DNA of 64,000 bases from Rothia aerolata (GCF_014635585.1 NZ_BMDC01000003.1:124001-188000); one strand, 5' to 3'; positions 17,017 to 25,781 are shown, counted from the stretch's first letter. Made by a program: numbers and translations. Notes: generated by a model not told the origin, from the letters alone.

Positions 17017-17307
17017 TTAGAACTGGAAGATATTAACTTCTAGCGGTTCTGCTAAGTAATTCTCCCACTCTGCGGTGGCGGTGGTGAAGTGTTCCTGGGC
17101 CATGTGGGCTTCAAGGTCGGCTTCGCTGTGCCAGCGCTCGATGAAAGCGTATTCGCCTTCTGCACCTTCTTCTACGAGGGCGCCGAAGTCGTAGCTGTCG
17201 AGCCCGGCGTCTTTGCTTCGGGTTGCTTCTACGAGTTTTGCTGCTGATGCCTCAAAGTCTTCGATGGACTCTGCTTTGATAGAGGCTTTTGCGAACACAC
17301 CAATCAT
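17017..17307 (-). CDS. ABM-domain protein, second of three
   Basis: A 96-residue protein homologous to its two neighbours: 'MIGVFAKASIKAESIEDFE', 'LDSYDFGALVEEG', 'YAFIERWHSEADLEAHMAQEH'. The start is set by TAGGAG upstream. It is separated by 7 bp from the first copy and 30 bp from the third, so the three genes are one transcript. Identity between copies appears moderate (roughly half), so duplication is not recent. Function is as uncertain as for its neighbours. Confidence 0.85.
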   Translation of the reverse strand: MIGVFAKASIKAESIEDFEASAAKLVEATRSKDAGLDSYDFGALVEEGAEGEYAFIERWHSEADLEAHMAQEHFTTATAEWENYLAEPLEVNIFQF

Positions 17308-17314
17308 GGTTCTC

Positions 17315-17608
17315 CTAAATTTCGTAGATGCTAATTTGCATGGGGGTTGCTAGGTATTCCTGGCACTGGGCATCAGCTTGCACGTAGTGGTCGGTTTCAA
17401 GGTGCGCTTCGAGTGCTTCGATGGAGTCCCAGCGTTCTATGAATGCGTACTGAGGGTCTTCGGGGCTCTCGGGGTTGATGAGCGGGCCTACTTCGTAGCT
17501 GACGACTCCTTCTTCTTTGATAGATGCCTCAGCAAGTTTTTCAGCCAGTTCTTCGAAGTTGCTCACGTGCTCGGGTTTAACGTGGGCGTGGGCGTAGACG
17601 CCGATCAT
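17315..17608 (-). CDS. ABM-domain protein, first of three
   Basis: A 97-residue member of the triplet: 'MIGVYAHAHVKPEHVSNFEELAEKL', 'VVSYEVGPLINPESPED', 'YAFIERWDSIEALEAHLETDHY'. AAGGAG lies 6 nt before the ATG. It is the promoter-proximal gene. The 168 bp upstream separates it from the divergent AAA ATPase gene and contains an inverted CCACTG/CAGTGG pair that may be regulatory. Three paralogues suggest either heteromer formation or different substrates. Confidence 0.85.
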   Translation of the reverse strand: MIGVYAHAHVKPEHVSNFEELAEKLAEASIKEEGVVSYEVGPLINPESPEDPQYAFIERWDSIEALEAHLETDHYVQADAQCQEYLATPMQISIYEI

Positions 17609-17776
17609 GGGTGCTCCTTTGTGAGGATTTGTGGTGGTTTCACGCTACCACTGAGCCGCACGGGGTGCGACGTTCATATCAGTGGGTGGAATCGCAACGT
17701 GATGTAACAGCTATTGAAGAGCCAAGATATAAAAGTTATAAAAGATATAAAGGATTTTTAAGAAGATTGGGAGCTC

Positions 17777-18847
17777 ATGAACGCACAGCCTACCGTTGAG
17801 TACGCCGGTGTTGCCTACCCTCTCAAGGGGCGCGACGCCGAGCTTTCTGCGTTTGAAGCCCGTTTCGATACCGGCAACTGGTCTACCCCCGTGGTGGTCA
17901 CCGGCCCCGCAGGTATTGGCAAGACGGCGCTAGTGAAGGCTTTTGAGGCAATTGCCTGCGAGCGCGGCTGGCGTGCGCTCTATGATGCCCCCAGCAAGGG
18001 GCTTACCCAGCGCATGAGCGGAATCTACCTGCCCGGCATCCATGAGAATCTCACCGGTAAAATCTGCGATGACTTCGATTGTATGTCGCTGGAAGAGCAG
18101 CTGAAAATGGTCGCTGAGGGCCTGCAAACCTTGGGTGAGGGTCTGCTGATTACCATCGACACTCTACCCCGCGGAGCAGCGGCGAACCTGCGCGAGCTGG
18201 TGAGCGCCGTCGTCCGTGTAACGGAGCTTGGGTTGCCCGTGCAGCTGGTGCTGGCCGGTCGCGGGCAGGACGCGCGGGACCTCCTGGCTGCCGAGGGTAT
18301 GGAGGCTCTCGCCTCGGCTGAGCAGATTGACCTGGGGGCGCTGACCCGGGCGCAGACTGAGGAGACTCTGCGACAGGTGTGGGAATCCTGCCGGGTCCAC
18401 AGCGGTAAAACCTGCGAGGTTACCCAGGAGCTTCTGCAACGGGCCAGCCTTGCCACCTACGGCTACCCCTATATGGTGCAGCTGGTGGGGGAGAGGATTC
18501 GCCGCAAAGCGGTTGATCAGCAGCTCACCGAAGAGCAGCTCATCTGTGAACTTGCCGCCGCCCAGGAGGCTCTGGGCGCTCTGGTTCTGGGGCCCCTTCT
18601 TGAAAAACTTTCCGCCGGCGACCGCGCTTTTCTTGAGGCTATGGCTGAGGACGACTCTTCCAGCAAGATGAGCGATATTGCCGCGCGGCTGGGAAAGAAC
18701 CCGCAGTACGCCGGGGTCTACCGCAACAGGTTGGTGGAGGCGCAGATTATCCGTGCGGCCTCCTACGGCAAGGTCACTTTTGTGATTCCCCACTTGCGTG
18801 ACTACCTGCGTGCTCACCGTGCCGAAGACAGCTTCGACACTTTTTAG
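17777..18847 (+). CDS. AAA+/STAND-like ATPase with C-terminal winged helix
   Basis: A 356-residue ATPase. Walker A 'GPAGIGKT' is at 43-50 and Walker B 'LLITIDTLP' has Asp128. A sensor-like 'LAGRG' strand follows, and the C-terminal 90 residues ('LSAGDRAFLEAMAEDD...MSDIAARLG...VYRNRLVEAQIIRA') form a winged-helix region typical of AAA_16/Orc-like or STAND ATPases. There is no membrane segment. The next gene, an RNase H-fold protein, starts 47 bp downstream and is probably co-transcribed. I do not recognise a specific family. The upstream DNA has three 9-10 bp repeats of TATAAAAG (17726-17755). It could be an ATP-driven regulator or part of a defence or mobile-element module; neither is shown. 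Confidence 0.8.
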   Translation: MNAQPTVEYAGVAYPLKGRDAELSAFEARFDTGNWSTPVVVTGPAGIGKTALVKAFEAIACERGWRALYDAPSKGLTQRMSGIYLPGIHENLTGKICDDFDCMSLEEQLKMVAEGLQTLGEGLLITIDTLPRGAAANLRELVSAVVRVTELGLPVQLVLAGRGQDARDLLAAEGMEALASAEQIDLGALTRAQTEETLRQVWESCRVHSGKTCEVTQELLQRASLATYGYPYMVQLVGERIRRKAVDQQLTEEQLICELAAAQEALGALVLGPLLEKLSAGDRAFLEAMAEDDSSSKMSDIAARLGKNPQYAGVYRNRLVEAQIIRAASYGKVTFVIPHLRDYLRAHRAEDSFDTF

Positions 18848-18894
18848 ATTTGCAATAAGAAAAAAACAATAGAGAAGAAAAGGAGGTGGAAATA

Positions 18895-20091
18895 ATGAGC
18901 ATATCGCCAGCACAAATCAAGAAATGTACCCTCACGTGGGAGGCTCCTGACTACACTTCGAGCTACCCGGCAGGTTTCGTGGATCAGGGTGTGGCAGTGG
19001 TTGCCATCATGATGGAGACTGTTCAGTCTAAAAGCATGTGTTACACCGGGCTTTCCAGCATGATTTTTATATCGCGGGAAAACGGTGATCGCGAGGTAAT
19101 TGAGACTGAACCCATTACGGATTCGGTGGCCCACTCTTTGCTGGACCCCTGCGATGAGGTGCATGTTGACATGCTCGGGCGCGCGATTCTGCGGGCTTGG
19201 GAAGTAATTCCTGAGGAATATAAGCAGAATCTTATTACGGTGGCAGCCGATAGGCACTACCTGAAGTTGCTCTTCCGCCAGTTTGGATCTCTCAAAGAGA
19301 TCATGGAGTACCGTTCCATTGATAAGGTACTCAACCCCTATGAGTCCCACTCCTTGGGTGAGCAGCACGTGAAGCTGGTGGGTACCCCCGCCGGTGAGAT
19401 TCTGCCGCACTACATGGAGGAGGCCTCACGGCTGGCCTACGCCGAGCAGGAGCGCGACCAGGCCCAGCAACCGGTGGAGAAGCTGGTGGACTATAACGTC
19501 TTTACCGACTGCTCATTCCGTTCTACCAACAACAAGAAATTTGCCCGCGGTGGTCGCATGGGAATTGGGGGTGTGGCTGAAGACGGTTTCTACTTCCACT
19601 CCCACTACGATGCCACCAACATTATGACCGGCGAGCTTTCTGCCATGTTGGCTGCCTTTACGCTCTTCTACCACGGTGGTCGGCGCCTGGTGATTCATAC
19701 GGATTCCCTGGGCGCGCTGACTTTCGTGCTGAGGCTGGCGCACAACCGCTGGTCTTTTGAGCACTGGGCTAATGAGGGCGTGCAGGATCCCCGGGTGCTG
19801 GCCGAGATGACCTCTCTGACCGAGGCTATTCGGGAGCGCCGCGTGATCGTCAAGCACGTGCCCGGCCATACCGGACACGGCCTGCAGGAGGCCTCTGATT
19901 CGGTTTCGAAGATGCACCGGCATTTCCCCGGTCAGATTGTTGAAAAGTGCAACCTGCTCGAGTTCAACCGCCGCTGCGATTCCATCATTACCGCGCTTTC
20001 GGGTTGCGAGAAAACCTTTAGGCTGGACTGCCCCGAGTGGATGCAGATTCGCCCCTCGGCTATCCACGCCCGCAACCGGCTCTGGAAGTAG
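18895..20091 (+). CDS. RNase H-fold protein with N-terminal domain of unknown function
   Basis: A 398-residue protein starting at the ATG at 18895, which has AGGAGG 8 nt upstream (a GTG at 18886 overlaps that site). Residues 200-345 form a type I RNase H domain. The catalytic set is complete: Asp205 in 'VFTDCSFR', Glu247 in 'TGELSAM', Asp270 in 'IHTDSLGAL' and Asp335 in 'EASDSVSK'. Spacing (42, 23, 65) is close to E. coli RNase HI (38, 22, 64), and 'VKHVPGHTGHG' fits the conserved His loop. Residues 1-195 and 346-398 match nothing I recognise. It is probably co-expressed with the AAA ATPase; nucleic-acid cleavage of an RNA/DNA hybrid or related substrate is likely. Confidence 0.82.
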   Translation: MSISPAQIKKCTLTWEAPDYTSSYPAGFVDQGVAVVAIMMETVQSKSMCYTGLSSMIFISRENGDREVIETEPITDSVAHSLLDPCDEVHVDMLGRAILRAWEVIPEEYKQNLITVAADRHYLKLLFRQFGSLKEIMEYRSIDKVLNPYESHSLGEQHVKLVGTPAGEILPHYMEEASRLAYAEQERDQAQQPVEKLVDYNVFTDCSFRSTNNKKFARGGRMGIGGVAEDGFYFHSHYDATNIMTGELSAMLAAFTLFYHGGRRLVIHTDSLGALTFVLRLAHNRWSFEHWANEGVQDPRVLAEMTSLTEAIRERRVIVKHVPGHTGHGLQEASDSVSKMHRHFPGQIVEKCNLLEFNRRCDSIITALSGCEKTFRLDCPEWMQIRPSAIHARNRLWK

Positions 20092-20098
20092 GTAGATG

Positions 20099-20159
20099 CC
20101 CGAGTGGCCATTTTTATACCGTTTTTCTTTGATATTCGGTACAAAATTGGCCTCTCGGA
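20099..20159. repeat. Palindromic repeat family D, copy 1
   Basis: Outer arms CCGAGTGGCC/GGCCTCTCGG enclose ATTTTTATACCG and an imperfect complement. Relatives are at 35205-35265, 35495-35554 and 49971-50028. It lies 8 bp after the RNase H-fold gene and may act as its terminator. Confidence 0.75.
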
Positions 20160-20208
20160 GGAACCCTGGTAGGGAAGGTACAAGCTCATCCTTGCCGGGC
20201 TACCGAAG

Positions 20209-20266
20209 GTACACGTGAAGTCCCTAGGTACAAGTATTGTCTTGTACCTAGGGACTTCACGTGTAC
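20209..20266. repeat. Palindromic repeat family B, copy 1
   Basis: Perfect inverted repeat with 26 bp arms (20209-20234 and 20241-20266) and a 6 nt loop. Arms start GTACACGTGAAGTCCC and end GGTACAAG. Almost the same element lies at 25722-25781 and a variant at 35418-35477. Confidence 0.9.
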
Positions 20267-20477
20267 TTTTGGCATCTCAGTTGGCCTTTGCTTGTACTAA
20301 GAGCCTGTTGTAGCGCAAATATAGAAAGTAGGTTCGGGGGGCACTCAAGCCTGCGTTACGCAGTGTTACAAAGGCGTGAGACCCACCGCAGATGGCTCCC
20401 AAAACCTACCTGTCTAGTCACCAACCGGGTAGTGTTGAACCGTAAGCTCAAGCAACTTGAAAGAGAAAGTAAAAGCA
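20267..20477 (+). other. Leader region of the transsulfuration/cystine-import operon
   Basis: No gene is supported here. GTAGGTT (20330-20336) can pair with AACCTAC (20404-20410), enclosing a small CTGCGT/ACGCAG hairpin, so the transcript may be structured. I could not match it to a known riboswitch. An open frame with two adjacent Cys codons crosses it but runs far into the next gene. Confidence 0.3.
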
Positions 20478-21620
20478 ATGGCAGGTTTCAACACCACCGC
20501 GATTCATGCAATTGACCCTCGAGACAATGAGTATCGGGCAATTGTGCCCCCGGTTCACATGGCATCGACCTTCGGCCAGCCCACCGAGGGCGGCGAGGGA
20601 CCTTTCGAGTATTCCCGCGGTGGCAACCCCACCCGCTCTAAGCTAGAGGAATCCCTGGCCAAGATTGAGGGCGCTAAGCACGCCTCCGCCTACGCCACCG
20701 GCATGGGAGCCTCCGCAGCCGCTATGGGCATTTTGAAGTCGGGCGAGACCCTGCTGATGGGCATGCCCGTCTACGGCGGTAACTACCGCTTTGGCACCAT
20801 CGAGCTACCCAAACGCGGCGTAACCACCCGGTTTGTGGCCGACATGGCCGAGCTCTCCGATGAGGACTTCGACGAAACCGTCAAGATGGTCTTTCTCGAA
20901 ACCCCCACCAACCCCACCCTGCGGGTTTCAGATATTGAGCGTATTGCCGAGCTGGCCCACCGCAACGGTGCCCTGCTGGTCGTAGACAACACCTTTATGA
21001 CCCCTTATCTACAGCGGCCCCTGGAGCTGGGCGCAGATATTACCGTGCAGTCCGCCACCAAGTACCTGGGCGGCCACGGCGATCTGCTGGCTGGCGTGGC
21101 TGCCACCAACAGCGATGAGCTGGCAGATGAGCTTTTCAAGTCTCAGCTCATCAACGGCAATATCATGGCACCCACCGAGGCCTACCGCCTGCTACAGAAC
21201 GTCAAGACCCTGGGTATCCGTATGGACCGCCAGCAACAGAACGCCCTGAAGGTGATGGACTTTCTCAAGGGGCATGACGGCGTCGCTGAAGTCATCTACG
21301 CCGGTTCGGCTAACGAGCGGGAGCGGGAAATCCAGCAGCGCCAGGCCCAGGGTTTGGGCGCCCTCTTCTCCTTCAAGCTGGCGCCGGGTGCTAACACCAA
21401 GGCCTTCTTGGACTCCCTGGAGGTCTTTACCTTTGCGGTCTCGCTGGGCGGCATCGAGTCGCTGATTTGCCTGCCCGCCACCATGACCCAGGGTGCCTAC
21501 TCCGAGGAGCACCTGAAAGAGTTTGGCGTGGACACCGACCTGATTCGAGTAGCCGTGGGTATTGAAGATGTAGAGGATCTCATTGCAGACCTCGACAAGG
21601 CCCTGTCAGCTGCCTTCTAA
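20478..21620 (+). CDS. PLP-dependent transsulfuration enzyme (cystathionine gamma-synthase/lyase or methionine gamma-lyase type)
   Basis: A 380-residue Cys/Met-metabolism PLP enzyme. '[22 protein letters not shown]' and the PLP-lysine motif '[15 protein letters not shown]' are clear, with '[12 protein letters not shown]' and '[14 protein letters not shown]'. The ATG at 20478 fits family length and the start 'FNTTAIHA'; a TTG at 20457 would add seven residues. Forty bp downstream begins a cystine-type ABC importer on the same strand, so the enzyme probably handles imported cystine/cysteine or makes cystathionine. CGS, CGL and MGL cannot be told apart from sequence alone. Confidence 0.88.
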   Translation: MAGFNTTAIHAIDPRDNEYRAIVPPVHMASTFGQPTEGGEGPFEYSRGGNPTRSKLEESLAKIEGAKHASAYATGMGASAAAMGILKSGETLLMGMPVYGGNYRFGTIELPKRGVTTRFVADMAELSDEDFDETVKMVFLETPTNPTLRVSDIERIAELAHRNGALLVVDNTFMTPYLQRPLELGADITVQSATKYLGGHGDLLAGVAATNSDELADELFKSQLINGNIMAPTEAYRLLQNVKTLGIRMDRQQQNALKVMDFLKGHDGVAEVIYAGSANEREREIQQRQAQGLGALFSFKLAPGANTKAFLDSLEVFTFAVSLGGIESLICLPATMTQGAYSEEHLKEFGVDTDLIRVAVGIEDVEDLIADLDKALSAAF

Positions 21621-21660
21621 TAGCTTTTATAAGAAAAAACTCTCTGATAAGGAAATCACC

Positions 21661-22485
21661 ATGAACATGTCATCCTCCATGACTCGCCGTTCCGCCTTTG
21701 CCCTGACCGGCGCTCTCTCGCTGGCGGGCGTTCTCGCCGCCTGCTCGCCGTCCTCGTCCTCATCGTCTTCCGAGGATAAGCTGCAGGCCATTAAGGACGC
21801 CGGCACCATCCGCATCGGTATGGAGGGCACCTTCCGCCCCTGGGGTTACCACGACGAAAAGACCAACGAGCTGGTGGGCATGGAAAAGGAAATCGGCGAT
21901 TTGATTGCCGCCGACCTGGGTGTCGAAGCCGAGTACATTGAAACCCAGTGGGACTCCCTAATTGCCGGTGTGGACTCAGACCGCTATGACATCGTGATTA
22001 ACAACGTTGCCCCCACCGAAGAGCGCCAGCAGAAGTACGACTTCTCCACCACCTACGTGGCCTCTAAGGGCAAGGTTGCCGTGAAGAAAGACTCCGAGCT
22101 GCAGAAGGTGGAGGACATCGCCGGCCACACCGCGGCGTCGTCCGAGACCTCTAACTTCCGCACCCTGCTGGAGGGCCAGGGCGCAACTATCGTGACCGTG
22201 ACCGGCTTTGACGAGGCGATTGAGCAGGTGCTCTCGGGCCGCGTGGACTGCTGCGGTAATGACGCGGTGACTTTCGCAGCCTACGACCAGGAGCACCCCA
22301 ACGCTGACTACCGCCTGCTGGAGGGCGAGCTGGGCGATGCCTCTGAGTCTGCAATCCTTATGCCCAAGGGCCAGGACGCCCTGAAGAACGCCATCAACGA
22401 CTCTCTGAAGAAGCACACCGATAACGGTGACCTCAAGGCAATCTACGAGAAGTACGTTGGTATGGACCTCACCCCGAAAGCCTAG
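21661..22485 (+). CDS. Polar amino-acid/cystine ABC transporter substrate-binding lipoprotein
   Basis: A 274-residue exported binding protein. 'MTRRSAFALTGALSLAGVLAACS' is a signal with a twin-Arg start and lipobox 'LAAC'. The family 3 periplasmic-binding fold is clear: 'GTIRIGMEGTFRPWGYHDE', 'GMEKEIGDLIAADLG', 'DSLIAGVDSDRYDIVINNV' and 'GRVDCCGND'. These features fit cystine/general polar amino-acid binders. AAGGAAATCACC precedes the chosen ATG; the open frame extends back to 21583 without a better start. The permease and ATPase follow at once, so this is a complete importer; cystine is inferred from the adjoining transsulfuration gene. Confidence 0.88.
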   Translation: MNMSSSMTRRSAFALTGALSLAGVLAACSPSSSSSSSEDKLQAIKDAGTIRIGMEGTFRPWGYHDEKTNELVGMEKEIGDLIAADLGVEAEYIETQWDSLIAGVDSDRYDIVINNVAPTEERQQKYDFSTTYVASKGKVAVKKDSELQKVEDIAGHTAASSETSNFRTLLEGQGATIVTVTGFDEAIEQVLSGRVDCCGNDAVTFAAYDQEHPNADYRLLEGELGDASESAILMPKGQDALKNAINDSLKKHTDNGDLKAIYEKYVGMDLTPKA

Positions 22486-22497
22486 GTCTAGCACTTT

Positions 22498-23172
22498 ATG
22501 GATCGGTATATAGAACTCTGGGTGGACTCCCTGCCGCAGTTGCTCTTGGCAACCGCCAAGATTACGCTGCCGCTGTCTGCTATCGCCTTTGTGCTGGCGA
22601 TTCTCATCGGCATTATCTCGCAGGTCTTTCGCTCAAATAAGTTCCGGCCGTTGGCATGGTTGGCCAACGTCTACGTGTGGCTCTTTCGCGGCACTCCGCT
22701 GCTGGTGCAGCTCTTTCTGGTCTTCTACGGCCTGCCGCGGGTGGGGATCACCCTTGACCCCTGGACCTCGGCAATTATTGCCCTCTCGCTCAACACTGGT
22801 GCCTATGTGGCAGAGACCTTCCGTTCGGCGGTAGCCTCGATTCCCCGGGGCCAATTCGAGGCGGCAAGAACCCTGAACTTCACCAAGATGCAGACCTTAC
22901 GCCACGTGATTATTCCCCAGGCGGTGCGTATCGCGCTACCGCCGCTGGGCAATGATCTGATTGACCTGATTAAGGGCACCTCGCTGGTCTCTACCATTTC
23001 TCTGGTCGATCTCTTTCAGTCGGGCAAGCAGGTGGCGGCGGCTAACTTTGAACCGCTGGCCATGTACCTTGAGGTTGCGGCAATCTACCTGGTGATCTTC
23101 ACCGTGCTGTCTTGGTTGCAGTCCCTGCTAGAGAAGCGCAGCAACCGCTACATGAGGAGCGTTCATGCTTAG
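22498..23172 (+). CDS. Amino-acid (cystine-type) ABC transporter permease
   Basis: A 224-residue HisM/GlnP-family permease with about five membrane helices. The signature of this family, 'LNTGAYVAETFRSAVASIPRGQFEAARTL' in pieces, and 'PQAVRIALPPLGNDLIDLIKGTSLVS' mark the ATPase-contact (EAA) loop. It starts 12 bp after the binding-protein gene and overlaps the ATPase gene by 8 bp, indicating translational coupling. It would form a homodimeric channel with two ATPase copies. Confidence 0.92.
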   Translation: MDRYIELWVDSLPQLLLATAKITLPLSAIAFVLAILIGIISQVFRSNKFRPLAWLANVYVWLFRGTPLLVQLFLVFYGLPRVGITLDPWTSAIIALSLNTGAYVAETFRSAVASIPRGQFEAARTLNFTKMQTLRHVIIPQAVRIALPPLGNDLIDLIKGTSLVSTISLVDLFQSGKQVAAANFEPLAMYLEVAAIYLVIFTVLSWLQSLLEKRSNRYMRSVHA

Positions 23173-23914
23173 AGTTGATTCCCTCACCAAAAGTTTTGGC
23201 AGCCAGACGATTCTGCACGACATCTCGCTTTCTCTTGAGGACGGCGAGACCACGGTGATTCTTGGGCCTTCGGGTTCCGGTAAGTCCACCCTACTGCGCT
23301 GCCTGAACCTGCTGGAAACCCCCGAGTCTGGTTCTCTTACCATTGAGGGCGACACCGTGGAATTTGGCGGGAAGCTCTCCGACGATCAGGTGCGCACCAT
23401 GCGTCAGCACTCGGCCATGGTCTTTCAGCAGTTCAACCTCTTTCCCAACTACACCGCCCTGAAAAACGTGGCGCTTGCCCCGGTGCTCAACGGCAAGATG
23501 GGTAAGGCCCAGGCCGATCAGCTAGCGCGGGACCTGCTGGTCAAGGTGGGGCTGGAACACCGCATTGATTCCTATCCCGAACACCTCTCTGGCGGCCAGC
23601 AGCAGCGCGTGGCGATTGCCCGGGCGCTCGCCGTCTCGCCCGACTACCTGCTCTTTGACGAGCCCACCTCAGCCCTTGACCCCGAGCTTGAGGCGGAGGT
23701 TATCAAGGTGCTGGTAGACCTGGCGCGGGAGCGGCGGTCTCTGGTGGTGGTCACCCACAATATGGCCTTTGCTCAGAAGGTGGCAGACCGGATTATCTTC
23801 CTTGACGGCGGGCAGGTGACCTACAACGGAGCGCCGTCCGGCTTCTTCTCATCCGATGACGAACGAATCCGTAAGTTCCTCAACGTCTACGAGATGGTGG
23901 ACTACACGATGTAG
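23165..23914 (+). CDS. Amino-acid (cystine-type) ABC transporter ATP-binding protein
   Basis: A 249-residue ABC ATPase of the GlnQ/TcyC type. Walker A 'GPSGSGKST', Q-loop 'MVFQQFNLFP', signature 'LSGGQQQRV', Walker B 'LLFDEPTSALDPE' and H-loop 'VTHNMAFA' are all present. It is the last gene of the importer operon and is followed by a strong terminator at 23972. Confidence 0.93.
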   Translation: MLRVDSLTKSFGSQTILHDISLSLEDGETTVILGPSGSGKSTLLRCLNLLETPESGSLTIEGDTVEFGGKLSDDQVRTMRQHSAMVFQQFNLFPNYTALKNVALAPVLNGKMGKAQADQLARDLLVKVGLEHRIDSYPEHLSGGQQQRVAIARALAVSPDYLLFDEPTSALDPELEAEVIKVLVDLARERRSLVVVTHNMAFAQKVADRIIFLDGGQVTYNGAPSGFFSSDDERIRKFLNVYEMVDYTM

Positions 23915-23942
23915 GATTTTTCGGACGACGCCCGCGCGGGTG

Positions 23943-23958
23943 TTTGTTTGCAAACAAA
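23943..23958. promoter_or_regulatory. Perfect 16 bp palindrome
   Basis: TTTGTTTG followed directly by CAAACAAA, between the ATPase stop and the terminator. The position after a gene makes an operator role doubtful, but the symmetry is exact. Confidence 0.35.
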
Positions 23959-23971
23959 TAGCAGGCGATGT

Positions 23972-24003
23972 GTTGCCCTCTCGTACGAGAGGGCAACTTT
24001 TTT
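23972..24003 (+). terminator. Rho-independent terminator of the cystine-import operon
   Basis: GTTGCCCTCTC and its complement, 11 bp perfect stem with loop GTAC, followed by six T. Confidence 0.92.
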
Positions 24004-24014
24004 GCCCGAAAGTA

Positions 24015-24075
24015 TTGACACTTTTTGTATAGACAGGCGAAACTAAATGTCATTGCATATGGTGACTTGAGTCAC
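24015..24075 (+). promoter_or_regulatory. Promoter region with palindrome before the alanine symporter
   Basis: A consensus -35 TTGACA is at 24015-24020; the -10 is not obvious. Downstream at 24062-24075 is GTGACT-TG-AGTCAC, a perfect 6 bp inverted repeat that could bind a regulator or fold in the leader. Confidence 0.45.
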
Positions 24076-24110
24076 TTCAATATCATCACCTCATCGATGG
24101 AGTTTGAACG

Positions 24111-25706
24111 GTGTCAGCATTTTTCGAGACCCTCAACGGTCTAATCTGGTCACCCGCCCTGGTTTTTCTCTGCTTGGGCGCGGGTATCTACTTCACGATT
24201 GTTACTAAGTTCCTGCAGATTCGCTGCATTCCAGACATGCTCTCCCAGCTCAAGGGCGGGGATAAGTCAGAAAACGGTATTTCCTCTTTCCAGTCGCTGA
24301 TGATCTCTCTGGCAGGCCGTGTGGGCGTGGGTAACATCGCAGGTGTTGCCACCGCTATCGCTTTCGGCGGCCCCGGCGCTGTCTTCTGGATGTGGGCGGT
24401 GGCCCTGCTGGGTTCAGCCACCTCCTTCATCGAATGTACCCTGGCTCAGATTTACAAGGAGCAGGATAAAGATAGCGGTGAGTACCGCGGTGGCCCCGCC
24501 TACTACATCGAGAAGGCCTACCGCCACACCAAGGCAGCACCCCTGTGGCTGATTTACGGCATTGTCTTTGCTGTATCTATGGTGCTGGCCATGTCTTACT
24601 TCATGCCCGCTATCCAGTCCAACTCGGTGGCAGCGGCAATCGACCAGGCCTGGGGCTTTGACGTGGTGTGGAGCGGCGTCTTCATGACCGTCATTCTGGC
24701 AATCATCGTGATTGGCGGCGTCAAGCGTATTGCAAACTTCGCCTCGCTGGTGGTTCCGCTCATGGCGGTTCTCTACATCGCCTTCGCCGTGGTGATTATG
24801 GTGGTCAACTTCTCGCAGATTCCCGAGGTCTTTGGTCTGATCTTCAGTTCTGCTTTCAACATGAACGCAGGCTTTGGCGGCATGATGGGCGTGGCAATCA
24901 TGTGGGGCGTGAAGCGCGGCATCTACTCCAACGAGGCAGGCCAGGGCACCGGCCCCCAGTCGGCAGCAGCTGCTGAGGTTTCCCACCCCGCTAAGCAGGG
25001 CTTCGTGCAGGCTTTCGCTGTTTACGTAGACACCCTCTTCATCTGCTCGGCAACCGCCTTCATGATTATCTCCACCGACATGTACAAGGTCTTCGAGGGT
25101 GAATCTGAAGAGGGCGTTGTCCGTTACGCAGGCTCCATTGCAGACGGCATTGCGGTAGGCCCCGGCTACACCCAGGAAGCTCTCAATACCCTGTTGCCCG
25201 GCTTTGGCCCCTCCTTCATTGCCTTTGCCATTATGTTCTTTGGCTTCACCACCGTGCTGGCCTACTACTACATGGCAGAGGTCAACCTCTACTACTTCAA
25301 CCGCTGGATTAAGTCCCGCGTAGCCCGCCGCGCCCTGATCTGGATTATGCGCGTGCTGATTCTCTGGGCAACCTTCAACGGCGCAATTTCTACCAGCACC
25401 GACTCCTGGATCTTCGGTGACATCGGTGTGGGCATCACCGCCTGGCTGAACGTGATTGCGATCCTGATTCTGCAGGTTCCCGCCCTGAAGGCGCTCAAGG
25501 ACTACACCCGCCAGAAGAAGGCAGGTCTGGATCCCGTCTTCGATCCCGAGGCACTGGGTATTCGCAACGCTGATTTCTGGACGGCTCGCAATGCTGCTTC
25601 CTCCCGGGCAGGTTCAGCCCCTGCTGGCGTGGCTAGCGGCTCGGCGGCAGGTTCAGCGGCTGGCTCTGTTGCCGGTTCGCAGCGAGGTGACCGCCCCGGC
25701 GAGTAG
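24111..25706 (+). CDS. Sodium:alanine/glycine symporter (AGCS family)
   Basis: A 531-residue membrane protein of the alanine or glycine:cation symporter family. Expected motifs: 'GAGIYFTIVTKFLQIR', 'AGRVGVGNIAGVATAIAFGGPGA', 'GGPAYYIE' and 'KRGIYSNEAGQGTGPQSAAAAE'. About ten to eleven helices are visible. It starts with GTG and has a GGAG site upstream. The C-terminal 40 residues are a low-complexity Ala/Gly/Ser tail ('GSAAGSAAGSVAGS') that looks like recent repeat expansion. It would import alanine or glycine with Na+. It is monocistronic and followed by a family B palindrome. Confidence 0.93.
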   Translation: MSAFFETLNGLIWSPALVFLCLGAGIYFTIVTKFLQIRCIPDMLSQLKGGDKSENGISSFQSLMISLAGRVGVGNIAGVATAIAFGGPGAVFWMWAVALLGSATSFIECTLAQIYKEQDKDSGEYRGGPAYYIEKAYRHTKAAPLWLIYGIVFAVSMVLAMSYFMPAIQSNSVAAAIDQAWGFDVVWSGVFMTVILAIIVIGGVKRIANFASLVVPLMAVLYIAFAVVIMVVNFSQIPEVFGLIFSSAFNMNAGFGGMMGVAIMWGVKRGIYSNEAGQGTGPQSAAAAEVSHPAKQGFVQAFAVYVDTLFICSATAFMIISTDMYKVFEGESEEGVVRYAGSIADGIAVGPGYTQEALNTLLPGFGPSFIAFAIMFFGFTTVLAYYYMAEVNLYYFNRWIKSRVARRALIWIMRVLILWATFNGAISTSTDSWIFGDIGVGITAWLNVIAILILQVPALKALKDYTRQKKAGLDPVFDPEALGIRNADFWTARNAASSRAGSAPAGVASGSAAGSAAGSVAGSQRGDRPGE

Positions 25707-25721
25707 CCTGCGCCAGTCTAA

Positions 25722-25781
25722 GGTACACGTGAAGTCCCTGGGTACAAGTATCGACTTGTACCCAGGGACTTCACGTGTACC
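25722..25781. repeat. Palindromic repeat family B, copy 2
   Basis: Perfect 27 bp arms (25722-25748 and 25755-25781), 6 nt loop. It differs from copy 1 at one paired position, a compensatory change that keeps the pairing (CCTAGG to CCTGGG with CCCAGG opposite). Confidence 0.9.

Noticed and set aside
20261-20515. 84-codon frame with adjacent Cys codons upstream of the transsulfuration gene, considered as a Cys leader
   Set aside because: It begins inside palindrome B1, runs without stop into the downstream gene in another frame, and has no ribosome site or protein-like composition.
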